Counted from the stretch's first letter, positions 17,148-25,981 are shown. The stretch: DNA of 64,000 nt from Kordia sp039026955 (GCA_039026955.1 JBCCLH010000011.1:62001-126000); one strand, 5' to 3'. Program-made: numbers and translations. Notes: a model not told the origin generated them from the sequence alone.

Positions 17148-18052
17148 GATTGAGATTTTAAAGGATTCTTATGTATTATTTGACCATTTAAAATACCTCG
17201 GCAATCAGGACAATCTTGCTCGTATTTTGGAGTAAGTTCAGGATCAATACGTTGCCATATAGGTGTAAAGAGTTGAGCTGTTTTTCCAAGATTAGCATAC
17301 GCAGCATCAAATAAAGGATTACCACCTAGTGGATGCACCTTAAACTGTAGGAAGTTGTGTCGTAAAACACCATCTACATCAAAAAGTGATTTATAGAACC
17401 GTTTACATTCTTTATCTTCCTTTTTATTGTCTCGATGTAGAATTGCCAAAGTTAGCATACCAATGTAACTATCAAGCAGCTCACTGTGAAATATGGTGTT
17501 GGCATTTGAGGATACGGTAACTTCTTTCTTTTGATTTGCAGCATATCGAGAACTAACAGCACATCGAAAACATGATGGTGTGTCTTGTGGTACTTGAAAA
17601 AATATTTCAGCAGTTCTTGAATGCGCATACCACCCTGCCCAAAGTGCAGGTGTATTGTATTTAAGTGCTAGGATATTTCCAAATGATTGAGCACGGAAAG
17701 AATCTGTAAGGAATAGGAACAAATCAGCATTTAGGAAGATTTTATCTAATTCCTCTTCGCTCATATCCAGAAAATTTTTAGTTATTCCTTTGTAACGTGT
17801 ATTAGGATTAACTTTTTTTACTTTTGTTTCAAGTGCTGCAACTTTATGCAGCCCAATTGTGTCGTAATCATATCCTTGTCGTACAATATTACTTTCTTCA
17901 ACAGTATCAAAATCAAGTACCGTTAAAGTCCCTACACCACATCGGGCAAGGTTGATAACTAAGTTGTACGAACCTCCTGCACCGACAATAACTATATGCG
18001 ATTGTTGAAGTGCAGGAATATCTGCTGCATGTTCTATTCTACTAAAGTCCAT
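17144..18052 (-). CDS. ThiF/E1-like adenylating protein in the mob operon
   Basis: A 302-residue E1-like protein. The nucleotide loop VIVGAGGSYNLVINLARCGVG (cited here as VIVGAGGSYN at 21-30) and the VLDFDTVEESNIVRQGY segment are canonical. Two cysteine pairs, CFRC (in TPSCFRCAV) and CPDC near the end, form the usual E1/MoeB zinc site. There is no E2 part. Its gene overlaps the JAMM gene upstream by 19 bases. Similar ThiF-JAB pairs occur in the PRTRC plasmid system and other prokaryotic ubiquitin-like operons; which is closest cannot be settled by eye. It is a second E1 in this element, separate from Cap2. Confidence 0.8.
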   Translation of the reverse strand: MDFSRIEHAADIPALQQSHIVIVGAGGSYNLVINLARCGVGTLTVLDFDTVEESNIVRQGYDYDTIGLHKVAALETKVKKVNPNTRYKGITKNFLDMSEEELDKIFLNADLFLFLTDSFRAQSFGNILALKYNTPALWAGWYAHSRTAEIFFQVPQDTPSCFRCAVSSRYAANQKKEVTVSSNANTIFHSELLDSYIGMLTLAILHRDNKKEDKECKRFYKSLFDVDGVLRHNFLQFKVHPLGGNPLFDAAYANLGKTAQLFTPIWQRIDPELTPKYEQDCPDCRGILNGQIIHKNPLKSQS

Positions 18053-18708
18053 ATTAGATTGTTTAATTGAAATTTATGATACATATATTGATATGCTAAC
18101 CAAAGAGAACAAAGTAAGAATACAAGGCTTCCTGTTAAAAGAGCACTCCATAAAAACAAATAGTAGTGTTTAAAGGATAAAGATTTTAAGATGCTGCTGT
18201 ATAGGTTTGCGTCACTTGGAATTGGTGGAAGTAATTCTGGAGGACGCTCTGTAAATGCTTTGTAATCATTTGGTACAAGTTCAAGTTCTGTTTTTGTTAC
18301 TTCCCCATCTTTATTAATGATAAACGGAATAAAATTGTATTTTCCATCTGTTGCAGGAAACATAAGTGGAACTACAAAGAATTCTAGGTGCGGAAAGTTT
18401 TTAAATTGAGATGTGAAATACATACGATCTGGACTTGATAACTGAGTTGCTCCTGGCGGATGCGAGTGAAAAAAACCAATAAGTTCTAAACCTTTTTTTC
18501 GCATTTTATCAATCATGGTATTAAGGTATGGTGCATTAAAGGTGTAAGTGCTCCTGCTAGTTACAGCATCTTTATCGTAGACAAATTCTTGTACGACATA
18601 ATCATTACTTGTTCCAAAGAGCAAACCTCCAGCTTCTGCTGCGACACTTCCGACTGTAGTAAGCATCTGATGGTACGCTTTTGTTGTTATATGTGTTTTA
18701 TTTTTCAT
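18034..18708 (-). CDS. Membrane-anchored JAMM (Mov34/MPN) peptidase
   Basis: A 224-residue protein. The N-terminal JAB domain has E25 (AEAGG), H81 and H83 (FFHSHP), S91 and D94 (LSSPD): a complete zinc peptidase site. At about 185-210 a strong hydrophobic stretch (FLWSALLTGSLVFLLCSLW) makes a C-terminal membrane anchor, unusual among prokaryotic JAMM proteins. Paired with the adjacent ThiF protein it would form a modification/removal system at the membrane, near the coupling ATPase. Confidence 0.82.
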   Translation of the reverse strand: MKNKTHITTKAYHQMLTTVGSVAAEAGGLLFGTSNDYVVQEFVYDKDAVTSRSTYTFNAPYLNTMIDKMRKKGLELIGFFHSHPPGATQLSSPDRMYFTSQFKNFPHLEFFVVPLMFPATDGKYNFIPFIINKDGEVTKTELELVPNDYKAFTERPPELLPPIPSDANLYSSILKSLSFKHYYLFLWSALLTGSLVFLLCSLWLAYQYMYHKFQLNNLIWTLVE

Positions 18709-18720
18709 AATTGTATTAAA

Positions 18721-19143
18721 TTATTGTTGTGCTATTTGTTGATCAGGTGTTTTGCCTGTTTTGATATACGTATTAATAAGTTCTGCATACATTTTTGAAA
18801 GTTCTTTCGCTTCTTTCAATGTTTTTGGCTCTTTTCCAGAGTGTATACATATCTTATGTTGTGCGCTTCTTCTACTATGCAGTACATGAATAGTGTGTAT
18901 ATTTTGACTTCTTCCATTAAATGGTGGAAACAAATGAATATCTATTTCATATTTTCGTTCTGTAATTTTATGATATGAGAACTGGAAGTAAGAACTTCCA
19001 TCTCGTGTTCTGTAAGTGAAGATATTAGGATCGGGTGAAATAGGATTTGCTTGTGAAATCTGCTGCTGCGTCTGTTTTCGCTGCTGATATTCTGTAGGAT
19101 CAGTACCTGTGAATAGGCAATAAATACATTCCCAAAAATTCAT
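18721..19143 (-). CDS. First gene of the mob operon, unknown (possible E2-like)
   Basis: A 140-residue protein of unknown family. It begins MNFWECIYCLFTG, continues with a Q-rich linker, then an alpha/beta region with KYEIDIHLFPPF, then HKICIHSGKEP and a C-terminal helix. The beta-meander, a cysteine in KICIHSG and a following helix, next to E1 and JAMM genes, make an E2-like or ubiquitin-like partner conceivable, but I see no decisive motif. It starts the operon after the inverted repeats at 19178-19275. Confidence 0.5.
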   Translation of the reverse strand: MNFWECIYCLFTGTDPTEYQQRKQTQQQISQANPISPDPNIFTYRTRDGSSYFQFSYHKITERKYEIDIHLFPPFNGRSQNIHTIHVLHSRRSAQHKICIHSGKEPKTLKEAKELSKMYAELINTYIKTGKTPDQQIAQQ

Positions 19144-19177
19144 ATTATTTTTTTAAATCGTTTGATGTGTTGAAAAT

Positions 19178-19275
19178 AAGTGGGTAGATGTTGCTACCCA
19201 CTTGAAAGCTCATGAGTTTAAAGATTACTATTATTCACCTTTAAACTTTTAACTATCTAAAAATCAAATAGTTAA
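19178..19275. other. Cluster of three inverted repeats, candidate oriT
   Basis: Three successive hairpins: AAGTGGGTAG/CTACCCACTT (19178-19187/19194-19203), GTTTAAAG/CTTTAAAC (19216-19223/19239-19246) and TTAACTAT/ATAGTTAA (19249-19256/19268-19275). They lie in the 259-bp gap directly upstream of the operon with relaxase, MobC-like and coupling genes, the usual place of an origin of transfer. No nic consensus is recognised. The first hairpin could also act as terminator for the small genes to the right. Confidence 0.35.
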
Positions 19276-19402
19276 TGTAAAGTTCCGGCATCGATATATC
19301 CCCCGCCTTTGATGTTGGATTTTTTCATCGTTACATGATTTTAGTTAAACTTCTATGTCTGTTTTTTTTGGATAAAACAGTAAACCGTTAGATATCCAGA
19401 TA

Positions 19403-19585
19403 TCAGTTCTGGAGTAATGAATTGTTTTTGTTGTCTATGTAAGTGTAAAACTCAAGTAATGTATGTGCTTTAGCTGCTTGAAGACTTTCAAATTCTTCTG
19501 TAGTACCGTTCGGGCTGTTAACAACATATTTGTTGTTTTTGTGATTCTGGGAAATTGTCCAATTATGTAAGTGTATCTTATTCAT
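19403..19585 (-). CDS. Small unknown protein
   Basis: A 60-residue protein with aromatic and Asn-rich sequence (HLHNWTISQNHKNNKYVV, then SPNGTTEEFESLQAAKAHTLLEFYTYI). The pattern of strands followed by one helix suggests a small compact domain. Not recognised. It lies 16 bases after the next small gene and probably shares its transcript. Confidence 0.45.
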   Translation of the reverse strand: MNKIHLHNWTISQNHKNNKYVVNSPNGTTEEFESLQAAKAHTLLEFYTYIDNKNNSLLQN

Positions 19586-19601
19586 ATTGATTGATTTTGA
19601 G

Positions 19602-19838
19602 TTAAAGTGTTTCGATGTATAGCCAGAATATGTTGAAAGGCATACTAATTGCTTCGTTGGTATTAAAAAGTTGTTTTAAATATTCCTTTGTGTAGAATTG
19701 TCTTACAGGAATTTCAACCATCTTGCTACTTTCAAGAATCAAGAAAGTAAATGCTGTTTTGTTGAAACTTATTAATTGGCACAAGCGGCTGTTTGAAAGA
19801 GAGTCAATTAGTTTGTTTTGAGGTATTTGCTTTTTCAT
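19602..19838 (-). CDS. Small unknown protein
   Basis: 78 residues from ATG 19838 (an in-frame ATG 30 bases upstream is possible but gives an unlikely start). Contains LISFNKTAFTFLILESSKMVEIPVRQF, i.e. two short beta strands, then a helix. No known family. It lies just beyond the terminator of the SLOG operon and reads in the same direction. Confidence 0.45.
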   Translation of the reverse strand: MKKQIPQNKLIDSLSNSRLCQLISFNKTAFTFLILESSKMVEIPVRQFYTKEYLKQLFNTNEAISMPFNIFWLYIETL

Positions 19839-19877
19839 GGCTGTTAGTTTTGATGTTTTACATTTCAAAATTAGCCA

Positions 19878-19908
19878 TAAAAAAAGCTATTTAAAAGTGT
19901 AAATAGCT
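19878..19908 (-). terminator. Terminator of the SLOG/ABC operon
   Basis: On the minus strand AGCTATTTA and TAAATAGCT form a perfect 9-bp stem with a 6-nt loop followed by TTTTTTT, 50 bases after the response-regulator stop. Confidence 0.85.
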
Positions 19909-19958
19909 TGTAATCAGAATATTATGTAAGGCTACTGCTAACCTAAAAAGTAAGGTTA

Positions 19959-20780
19959 CTATTCGTTTAGTTTTATGTTAAAATCATCTAATAAAGTTTT
20001 GAAAGGTTTTACTTTTTTAGAAACATTAGGCCAAACCATAAAGTTATTCTCTAAAAGAATTTGTCTTATTTTTAGAGCATTTTCATGAATAGTAGATTTA
20101 TCATAGACTTTTAAGTAAGTGTTGAGCGATGTTCGACCTATAAGCTTATATTCTTTTCCAGAATTGTCTATATATGGTTTTTTGTTTCTGATACAAATGT
20201 CAATTTTTTTTGCATTATTTTTTATTTCTTCTATTGAAACTCCTTTTTGATATAAATCTCCATAAACTACAGCTTCACCTAGATTCCTGTATGCACCTTT
20301 TTCCAATATAGTTTCAATTGCATCTAATTTCTCTTTAACATTTGATAATTCTTCTGTTGTAAATTTACTTTTTATACGTTTTTGAGAATTACTTACTCCA
20401 ATTTCAATAACCTTTTTAAGATCTTCCTCCGTTAATTCAAAAAGCTTTGTTTCATCATCTTTATTTAAATAAGCATCAAAACCTACATGGATATACTTTA
20501 ATATGTTTTCTTTCCCATAGGCAGTAACTAAAATCAATGTTGCTAAGGGATATTTTTTTCTAATCTCTAACCCAACATCAGCTCCATTAATATTACTCTT
20601 ATTTGCAAAAAAGAAATCAATAAAAACTAAATCATAGGTATGATTCATGGCATCAATACCGTTCATTGGATTAGTTTTTATCATAGGTTTATCATCTTCT
20701 TCATAGTTAAAGATTTCTTCAAGACCTCTTGCAAGTTCTTCGGCATTACCTTTAATATCATCAATTATCAGTGCTTTCAT
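19959..20780 (-). CDS. Response regulator with unknown output domain
   Basis: 273 residues. The N-terminal receiver domain is complete: acidic pair D7/D8 (IIDD), phospho-acceptor D55 (FIDFFF), T86 (LVTAYG) and K107 (LNKDD). Residues about 125-273 carry no helix-turn-helix that I can see; they contain AIETILEKGAYRNLGEAVVYGDLYQKG and a C-terminal block around LIGRTSLNTYLKVYDKST that might bind DNA. It overlaps the SLOG kinase gene by 20 bases, so the two proteins are likely partners. Last gene of a six-gene operon. Confidence 0.75.
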   Translation of the reverse strand: MKALIIDDIKGNAEELARGLEEIFNYEEDDKPMIKTNPMNGIDAMNHTYDLVFIDFFFANKSNINGADVGLEIRKKYPLATLILVTAYGKENILKYIHVGFDAYLNKDDETKLFELTEEDLKKVIEIGVSNSQKRIKSKFTTEELSNVKEKLDAIETILEKGAYRNLGEAVVYGDLYQKGVSIEEIKNNAKKIDICIRNKKPYIDNSGKEYKLIGRTSLNTYLKVYDKSTIHENALKIRQILLENNFMVWPNVSKKVKPFKTLLDDFNIKLNE

Positions 20781-22575
20781 AAATTATTAATTTAATGGTT
20801 GTTCCTTTATTTGAGCTATTTGCTTCAATTACAATATAATTTAGTTTTTTTTGAGATTCTTTAATTTGGCGGAAACCTTTATGATAATTAGTTATTGTAT
20901 CTGGGGTCAAATCATTGATGTAATCAATATAAGGTTTAGCAAGATCTGATAAGGTTTCGAATGTAATTAACAGTTTATCTTTCTTACTGCTATCAACATT
21001 AATATTGAATATTTTGTCATCAGAATGTACTCTTGTGTTACTATAAAGGTTATTTATGATATTGAAAATGTCTAGAAAATCTTTTGGTCTTATTGGATTG
21101 CATATGTGTTCATTAAGACAATCCCCATCTAAATTTAAAAATTCAAAATTTTTATATGCTAGTGAGCTACTTTTATGTATTGTTAAAATTAATTCTGAAA
21201 TAGTTTTAATTGGATAATCTTTGTAGCAATCTTCTGAGTTTTTATTATCAAAAGAATAGAATAATTGAGTAGCTAAATCACGTATTAAAATAGTATTCTT
21301 TATATTTTCTAATAACTCTTGAGCATAAAGATTATCCTTAGGTAAGTATTTTAAAAGTGAAGTTAAGCCATGACGGAAAGTATAATTTTTAATTGTATGC
21401 TTGTGAGCTGCAGCGTAATCTCTAAAAGAGATTAAATCTTCTGTAGTAGTTATGTAACCATCTAATTCTAGGATTATTTTCTTTAATCCTGAATCTAATA
21501 TGTGCTTTTCAAGCATCATAAGTATGTGATTACATTTACGTTTGGGTAAATTTAAATTTAAAATTAAAAAACAAGATAAATTGACTTGTATTTTTCTTTC
21601 TAATAAAAAGGAATGATTTACCCAAAATGAAATTTTACCAAATTTAAATTTTTCTAGATGTTTGTTCCAATCATCAAAACCATATTTAATATTTTGTCTA
21701 TTTTGCTTGGTATGCGATGCCCTAGAAAAAGAAATCTCGTAGTTTTCTAACTTAGGGTTTTCTGTGAAATATTTAGGAGAGTTTAAGGATTTATATCCTC
21801 TAAAGCCAGTGTTGTATCCCAAAAGAGAAGCGTTATTGAGTAAATAATCATCAACTATACTTTTGTACTTATGTATAGCTTTACTATTGTTAATTCCAAT
21901 GTCAACAAGAGGTTTTTGGCTATAGATAGAAAAAGCAAAGTCGAATGCTAAAACCTCATTAGAACTTTTATCATTAGATATAAAGTATTTTATACTATCA
22001 ATAATTTCTGATTTGTCTGTTCCAATATGAGTAAAATTTATTGGTTGAATCTCTGTTTCTTGTTTTTTGAAATCAAATTTGTAATTTTCATCAAAAAAAA
22101 TCCACTCTCCAGAATTAATAACATTGTTCCAATAAGAACTTATAAAAAGATTGTTTTTTAGAAAACGATTAAAATCAGGCGAAGGATACTTTATTACTTC
22201 CATGGCTTGGAGTATTTCGTGTTGTGTACCTTGTGACCCTGGCATCCCAAAAAGGAAATCACTAAGTTCAATCACTGATTGAGCTCTTTCCCCAATATTA
22301 TTTGTCGTAATAGTGGTATCCATATATGGGTTAGGTTGTTCATCAAACCCATTGTATAATATACCAAAAGTTTCTAGATTTACTTTTTTAAATTTTTTAT
22401 TTACCAATAATTTAGCTCGTTTACAAATGGATTTCATGAAGCCGTCATAACCACCAGTTATAATTCTAACTTCTGTGTGTTGCTGAAATATCTGGATTAA
22501 TATTTTGTCTACTAATTTTTCATATTCAGCTGCAATATCATCACTACTACTACCAAAAAAACCAAATGTAACCAT
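20761..22575 (-). CDS. SLOG-domain sensor with histidine-kinase-like C-terminus
   Basis: 604 residues. The N-terminal ~135 residues are a SLOG (LOG-like Rossmann) domain: FGFFGSSSDD, IITGGYDGFM (38-47) and the nucleotide loop MPGSQGTQHE (111-120). In the C-terminal half a helix with HKHTIKNYTF (H391/H393) could be a dimerisation/phospho-acceptor helix. It is followed by an HATPase-like region: IINNLYSN as N box and NYHKGFRQIKES...GTTIKLIIYE as the end of the fold. No membrane segment, so it senses something in the cytosol. SLOG domains bind nucleotide-derived ligands. The kinase assignment is moderate, the SLOG call is good. Confidence 0.65.
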   Translation of the reverse strand: MVTFGFFGSSSDDIAAEYEKLVDKILIQIFQQHTEVRIITGGYDGFMKSICKRAKLLVNKKFKKVNLETFGILYNGFDEQPNPYMDTTITTNNIGERAQSVIELSDFLFGMPGSQGTQHEILQAMEVIKYPSPDFNRFLKNNLFISSYWNNVINSGEWIFFDENYKFDFKKQETEIQPINFTHIGTDKSEIIDSIKYFISNDKSSNEVLAFDFAFSIYSQKPLVDIGINNSKAIHKYKSIVDDYLLNNASLLGYNTGFRGYKSLNSPKYFTENPKLENYEISFSRASHTKQNRQNIKYGFDDWNKHLEKFKFGKISFWVNHSFLLERKIQVNLSCFLILNLNLPKRKCNHILMMLEKHILDSGLKKIILELDGYITTTEDLISFRDYAAAHKHTIKNYTFRHGLTSLLKYLPKDNLYAQELLENIKNTILIRDLATQLFYSFDNKNSEDCYKDYPIKTISELILTIHKSSSLAYKNFEFLNLDGDCLNEHICNPIRPKDFLDIFNIINNLYSNTRVHSDDKIFNINVDSSKKDKLLITFETLSDLAKPYIDYINDLTPDTITNYHKGFRQIKESQKKLNYIVIEANSSNKGTTIKLIIYESTDN

Positions 22576-22580
22576 AGTAA

Positions 22581-23324
22581 TTAACTTTTTTTAAACAGAA
22601 AATATTGATAAACGGTTTGACTTATAATGTCATTCTTATTGTTGCCATCCTTAAAATCTACTAGGTGAAAACCATTTTCTTTTGCCTGTTGTATATAGTC
22701 ATTTGGACTATATAATATTCGATGATAAGCACTATCTGATGTACTTCCGTTTGATTTGATAGTTTTTGAAATTAGAAGCCGTAATTCTTTTGATTGATAT
22801 AATTCTAAATATTTTCTTAGTTCTTCATGACTTTTAGATGCTTTAATTAATTCCGTAAAAGGATTAAGTCCTACAATAATTAAGTATGCACCATTCGAAG
22901 CTAGATGAAATAAGTTTTTGAATGCTTTTTCTAAAAATGGAGTTTCAATTAGACTTAAGCTGCAAACAAGAATATCTGATTTTAAATTCTCAATATCTGA
23001 ATTTGGATGCTCATTCTCTACATCGAAAAGAGAGTAACACTTATCATTTTTAGATAGTTTTGAAATAAATCGCGAACAATTATCAACTCCTTTATAGTCA
23101 AGTGAGTTGGGAATAATATTTTTTAACCAACCTGTTCCGCAACCAATATCAAGTAATGTGTTTAAATATCTATTTTTTTTCTTTAAATCACCAATTTCTT
23201 CGGATAGTAGCCTTTCGATATTAACATGAGGTAGTCCGTGTTCAATTATAAAATTTGCATTTATCTGCCAAGATCGCTCATTTAACTCTTTAAATTCCTT
23301 TGAATTATTAATGACACTTACCAT
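22581..23324 (-). CDS. Class I SAM-dependent methyltransferase
   Basis: 247 residues. Motif I is LLDIGCGTGWL (about 56-66), followed by YKGVDNCSRF as the acidic strand 2 region and DILVCSLSLIETPFLEKAF as motif IV/post-IV. Substrate unknown. It sits between the substrate-binding lipoprotein and the SLOG kinase with 5-base gaps on both sides, so it is part of the operon and may modify the imported compound. Confidence 0.75.
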   Translation of the reverse strand: MVSVINNSKEFKELNERSWQINANFIIEHGLPHVNIERLLSEEIGDLKKKNRYLNTLLDIGCGTGWLKNIIPNSLDYKGVDNCSRFISKLSKNDKCYSLFDVENEHPNSDIENLKSDILVCSLSLIETPFLEKAFKNLFHLASNGAYLIIVGLNPFTELIKASKSHEELRKYLELYQSKELRLLISKTIKSNGSTSDSAYHRILYSPNDYIQQAKENGFHLVDFKDGNNKNDIISQTVYQYFLFKKS

Positions 23325-23329
23325 ATTTT

Positions 23330-24334
23330 TTATTTTGAATGATATTGATTTATAAAAGTATTATTTACAGATTGGGAAATATCAAACTTTTTTAATACAT
23401 CTAAATCTTTGAGTATGTTAGCCATAGAATTCCAAGAACTAATGTCAGAAGATAGCACTAAGTTATCCTTGCCTTTAAAATAATCAATTCCTTTTTTAAA
23501 AGAAGCTAATTCGCGTTTTTCATCTATAGAATTATCGTAAGTTTTAAGATAGGTAATTGCCTTTTCTGGTTTTTTTATTGCTAAGTCCCATCCTTCAGCC
23601 ATAGAGTTAACAAATGCTTGAACAATTTCTGGACGTTCTTCTATAGTTTTTTTCGTTGTAAAATATACAGTTCCTAAAAAACTAATTCCAAAATCTTTAG
23701 GTTCTATAACAGAATAATCAATTCCTTGCATATCTAAGGAAACGGTTTCATCATAAATAAAAGCTGGTCTAACATCGTAGGCCCCAGAAATGAATGTACC
23801 CAAATCAAAAGGAATTTCTATTTCTTTGATTGATGTTTCATCTAGATTTAATTTTTTCTTTAATGCTTTATAAACGTATTCTGTATTAGTTCCTGTCAGT
23901 ATCCCAACAGTTTTTCCCTGAAAGTCTTTGGGAGAGAGAATATTGTTATCTTTTTTAGCAATAAAACAAGTAGGTGAATTATGATTGATTACTCCTATAG
24001 CTACCAAATCAGCACCTTTTTCATTTGCTGTTAAAATTCTATCTGCGCTAGCAACACCAAAATCATTAGCTCCACTTGTGACAAGTTTTATAGGGTCAAT
24101 GTTATCAGAACCTGACTCTAAAGTAATAACTAAACCGTTCTTTTCTGCTGTTTCATTTACTGCCATAAGTTCTCCAGCATATCCTGCATAAGGAAACCAT
24201 TCTTGTCTAAGTGAAATAGCGGCTAATTGGTTGTCAGATTTTTTTGTATTTTTTTGTTTTTCACAGCTTGAGAAAGCTATAAAAATTATAGCAAGTAATA
24301 AAAAGTTTTTTAGTTTTTTCATTTTGTGTACCAT
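23330..24334 (-). CDS. ABC substrate-binding lipoprotein, NMT1/THI5-like
   Basis: About 330 residues. The N-terminus is a lipoprotein signal with lipobox FSSC (C24). The mature part follows the NMT1/THI5/SsuA fold: SLRQEWFPYAGYAGELMAVN, SGANDFGVASADRIL, VGILTGTNTEYV and the ERPEIVQAFVNSMAEGWDLA tail. Such proteins bind pyrimidine precursors of thiamine, riboflavin-like compounds or sulfonates; the ligand cannot be chosen. ATG 24322 (MKKLKNF) is the likelier start than 24334. It overlaps the permease gene. Confidence 0.8.
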   Translation of the reverse strand: MVHKMKKLKNFLLLAIIFIAFSSCEKQKNTKKSDNQLAAISLRQEWFPYAGYAGELMAVNETAEKNGLVITLESGSDNIDPIKLVTSGANDFGVASADRILTANEKGADLVAIGVINHNSPTCFIAKKDNNILSPKDFQGKTVGILTGTNTEYVYKALKKKLNLDETSIKEIEIPFDLGTFISGAYDVRPAFIYDETVSLDMQGIDYSVIEPKDFGISFLGTVYFTTKKTIEERPEIVQAFVNSMAEGWDLAIKKPEKAITYLKTYDNSIDEKRELASFKKGIDYFKGKDNLVLSSDISSWNSMANILKDLDVLKKFDISQSVNNTFINQYHSK

Positions 24335-25068
24335 TTTCCTATTTTTTTTTCGATTAATACAATACTTATAAATAAAAGCCCTCCCAATATTGAAGACAAT
24401 ATTAAACTTGTCATCATTAATTCAGGCTCTAAACGTTTAGCTGCTAGAAATAAATTTTTTCCTAGTCCTATATCTGCACCATTAAATTCAGCGACAATAG
24501 CTCCAATTACAGACAATGTAGTCGCTATTTTTAATCCTGCCATTATATTTGGAAGCGCCAATGGGAAGTATAAATGTTTTATTTTTTGAATTGTTGACGC
24601 ACCATATATATACATCATCTCATGAATATTTTTATCAATTAACTTAACACCATTGTTAAAGTTTACGAAAATGGGAAAAAAGCAGATAAGTGCTGCCATC
24701 ATTATTTTTGATTTAAGCCCTACTCCAAAAGCTATTATAAATAATGGAGCTAATGTTATCAGTGGAATAACTTGACTGAAAATCATAATAGGTAGGACAT
24801 AATCCATTAATCGTTTATTAAAAAAACAAAGAATGATAGTTAAAAAACTGAATATAGTCGCAATTAGCAATCCTGCTAGAGCTTCCACAAAAGTAATAAG
24901 TGTAGCTTTTGTTAAAATATCAATTTCATTTTGAAAATAATCCCATATTAAGGATGGAGAACTCAATAAAAGTCTAAAAGTGTTACTTTGTTTTGACTGG
25001 TACTCCCAAACAATCAAAAGAATTATAATGAGAATAAGATAAATGATATTTCGTTTTAAATTTTTCAT
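24319..25068 (-). CDS. ABC transporter permease
   Basis: 249 residues with about six membrane helices beginning IIYLILIIILLIVW. The cytoplasmic coupling loop (EAA motif) reads YGASTIQKIKHLYFPLALPN, the form found in SsuC/TauC/ThiX-type permeases. It starts 5 bases after the ATPase gene and overlaps the binding-protein gene by 16 bases. Confidence 0.85.
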   Translation of the reverse strand: MKNLKRNIIYLILIIILLIVWEYQSKQSNTFRLLLSSPSLIWDYFQNEIDILTKATLITFVEALAGLLIATIFSFLTIILCFFNKRLMDYVLPIMIFSQVIPLITLAPLFIIAFGVGLKSKIMMAALICFFPIFVNFNNGVKLIDKNIHEMMYIYGASTIQKIKHLYFPLALPNIMAGLKIATTLSVIGAIVAEFNGADIGLGKNLFLAAKRLEPELMMTSLILSSILGGLLFISIVLIEKKIGKWYTK

Positions 25069-25073
25069 ACGTT

Positions 25074-25808
25074 TTAATTTTCAAGTATCAAATTCCTAAT
25101 TTTTTTATAATCATTTTGATGATTAAAAATGGCGTTGTCATTAAAGACTCTGGGTAGTTTTGAATTTATTTTAATATGTTCTAAAAGCTTGCCTTTACTG
25201 TTTAATGCAATAATATTATTGGATAATAATAGAGCCTCTTGTATGTCATGGGTTACTATAAGTAGAGTTGCGTTAAATTCTTTTCTTAATATTTCTAACT
25301 CTTTATAGAGAGCAGTTTTCCATTTTACATCAAGAGCACTAAATGGTTCGTCCAAGAGAATTAATTTAGGTTTAGTAACAAAAGTTCTAGCTAGTGAAAC
25401 TCTAGTTTTCATTCCTCCTGATAACTCAGAAGGTAGATAGTCTTTATATGGAAGCAGCCCAACTTTCTCTATCAACTCAAGGGCAAAATCAAAATTTTTA
25501 TTCCTTTTCAATTTGAGAGGAAGTTTAACATTTTCTTCAACAGTTAGATTTGGCATTAGAGTTGCGTCTTGAAACATAAAACTTATATTTCCTAGAGAAG
25601 TATTTTTTTTCGGAGAAACTCCGTCAATTGAGATATCTCCTGCTGTCGGAGAAAGATTCCCAGAAAGTAATCGTAAAAGAGTTGACTTTCCACTTCCAGA
25701 AGCCCCAACAATTGCAATTGTACTTACATCAGAAAATGAAAAAGACACATTATTAAGTATCGATTCTTCTGAATAAGAAAAATATAGTTTCTCTACAATT
25801 ATATCCAT
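25074..25808 (-). CDS. ABC transporter ATP-binding protein
   Basis: 244 residues. Walker A GASGSGKST (35-43), Q loop FMFQD, signature LSGGM, Walker B LILLDEPFSALD and the switch histidine in VTHDIQEA are all present. It energises the permease encoded next. First gene of the operon. Confidence 0.92.
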   Translation of the reverse strand: MDIIVEKLYFSYSEESILNNVSFSFSDVSTIAIVGASGSGKSTLLRLLSGNLSPTAGDISIDGVSPKKNTSLGNISFMFQDATLMPNLTVEENVKLPLKLKRNKNFDFALELIEKVGLLPYKDYLPSELSGGMKTRVSLARTFVTKPKLILLDEPFSALDVKWKTALYKELEILRKEFNATLLIVTHDIQEALLLSNNIIALNSKGKLLEHIKINSKLPRVFNDNAIFNHQNDYKKIRNLILEN

Positions 25809-25827
25809 TATTTTATAATTTGAATAA

Positions 25828-25835
25828 CAAATATA
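25828..25835 (-). promoter_or_regulatory. Possible -7 box of the SLOG/ABC operon
   Basis: TATATTTG on the minus strand matches TAnnTTTG about 20 bases ahead of the ATPase start codon. No TTTG is found at the proper distance upstream, so this is only half a promoter. Confidence 0.3.
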
Positions 25836-25922
25836 TGTATACAGAATGGTTTAGTGTTGATATTTAATGGTATAACGCAATATAATACGTAAGGTTACAT
25901 TTAATATTAAAAATCAAATTGT

Positions 25923-25946
25923 AAAAAGCCACCTTTGATAGATGGC
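25923..25946 (-). terminator. Terminator after the 143-residue gene
   Basis: Minus strand GCCATC-TATCAAA-GGTGGC followed by TTTTT, a 6-bp stem with one G-T pair, 36 bases after the stop at 25982. It separates this gene from the SLOG/ABC operon. Confidence 0.7.
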
Positions 25947-25981
25947 ATAAATGATTTTGATTTGTAAGCATGGAAAATATA

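Noticed and set aside
19948..25899. Repeated GTAAGGTTAC at both ends of the SLOG/ABC operon
   Set aside because: Only two 10-base matches in AT-rich DNA, one touching a coding end; too weak to claim a site.
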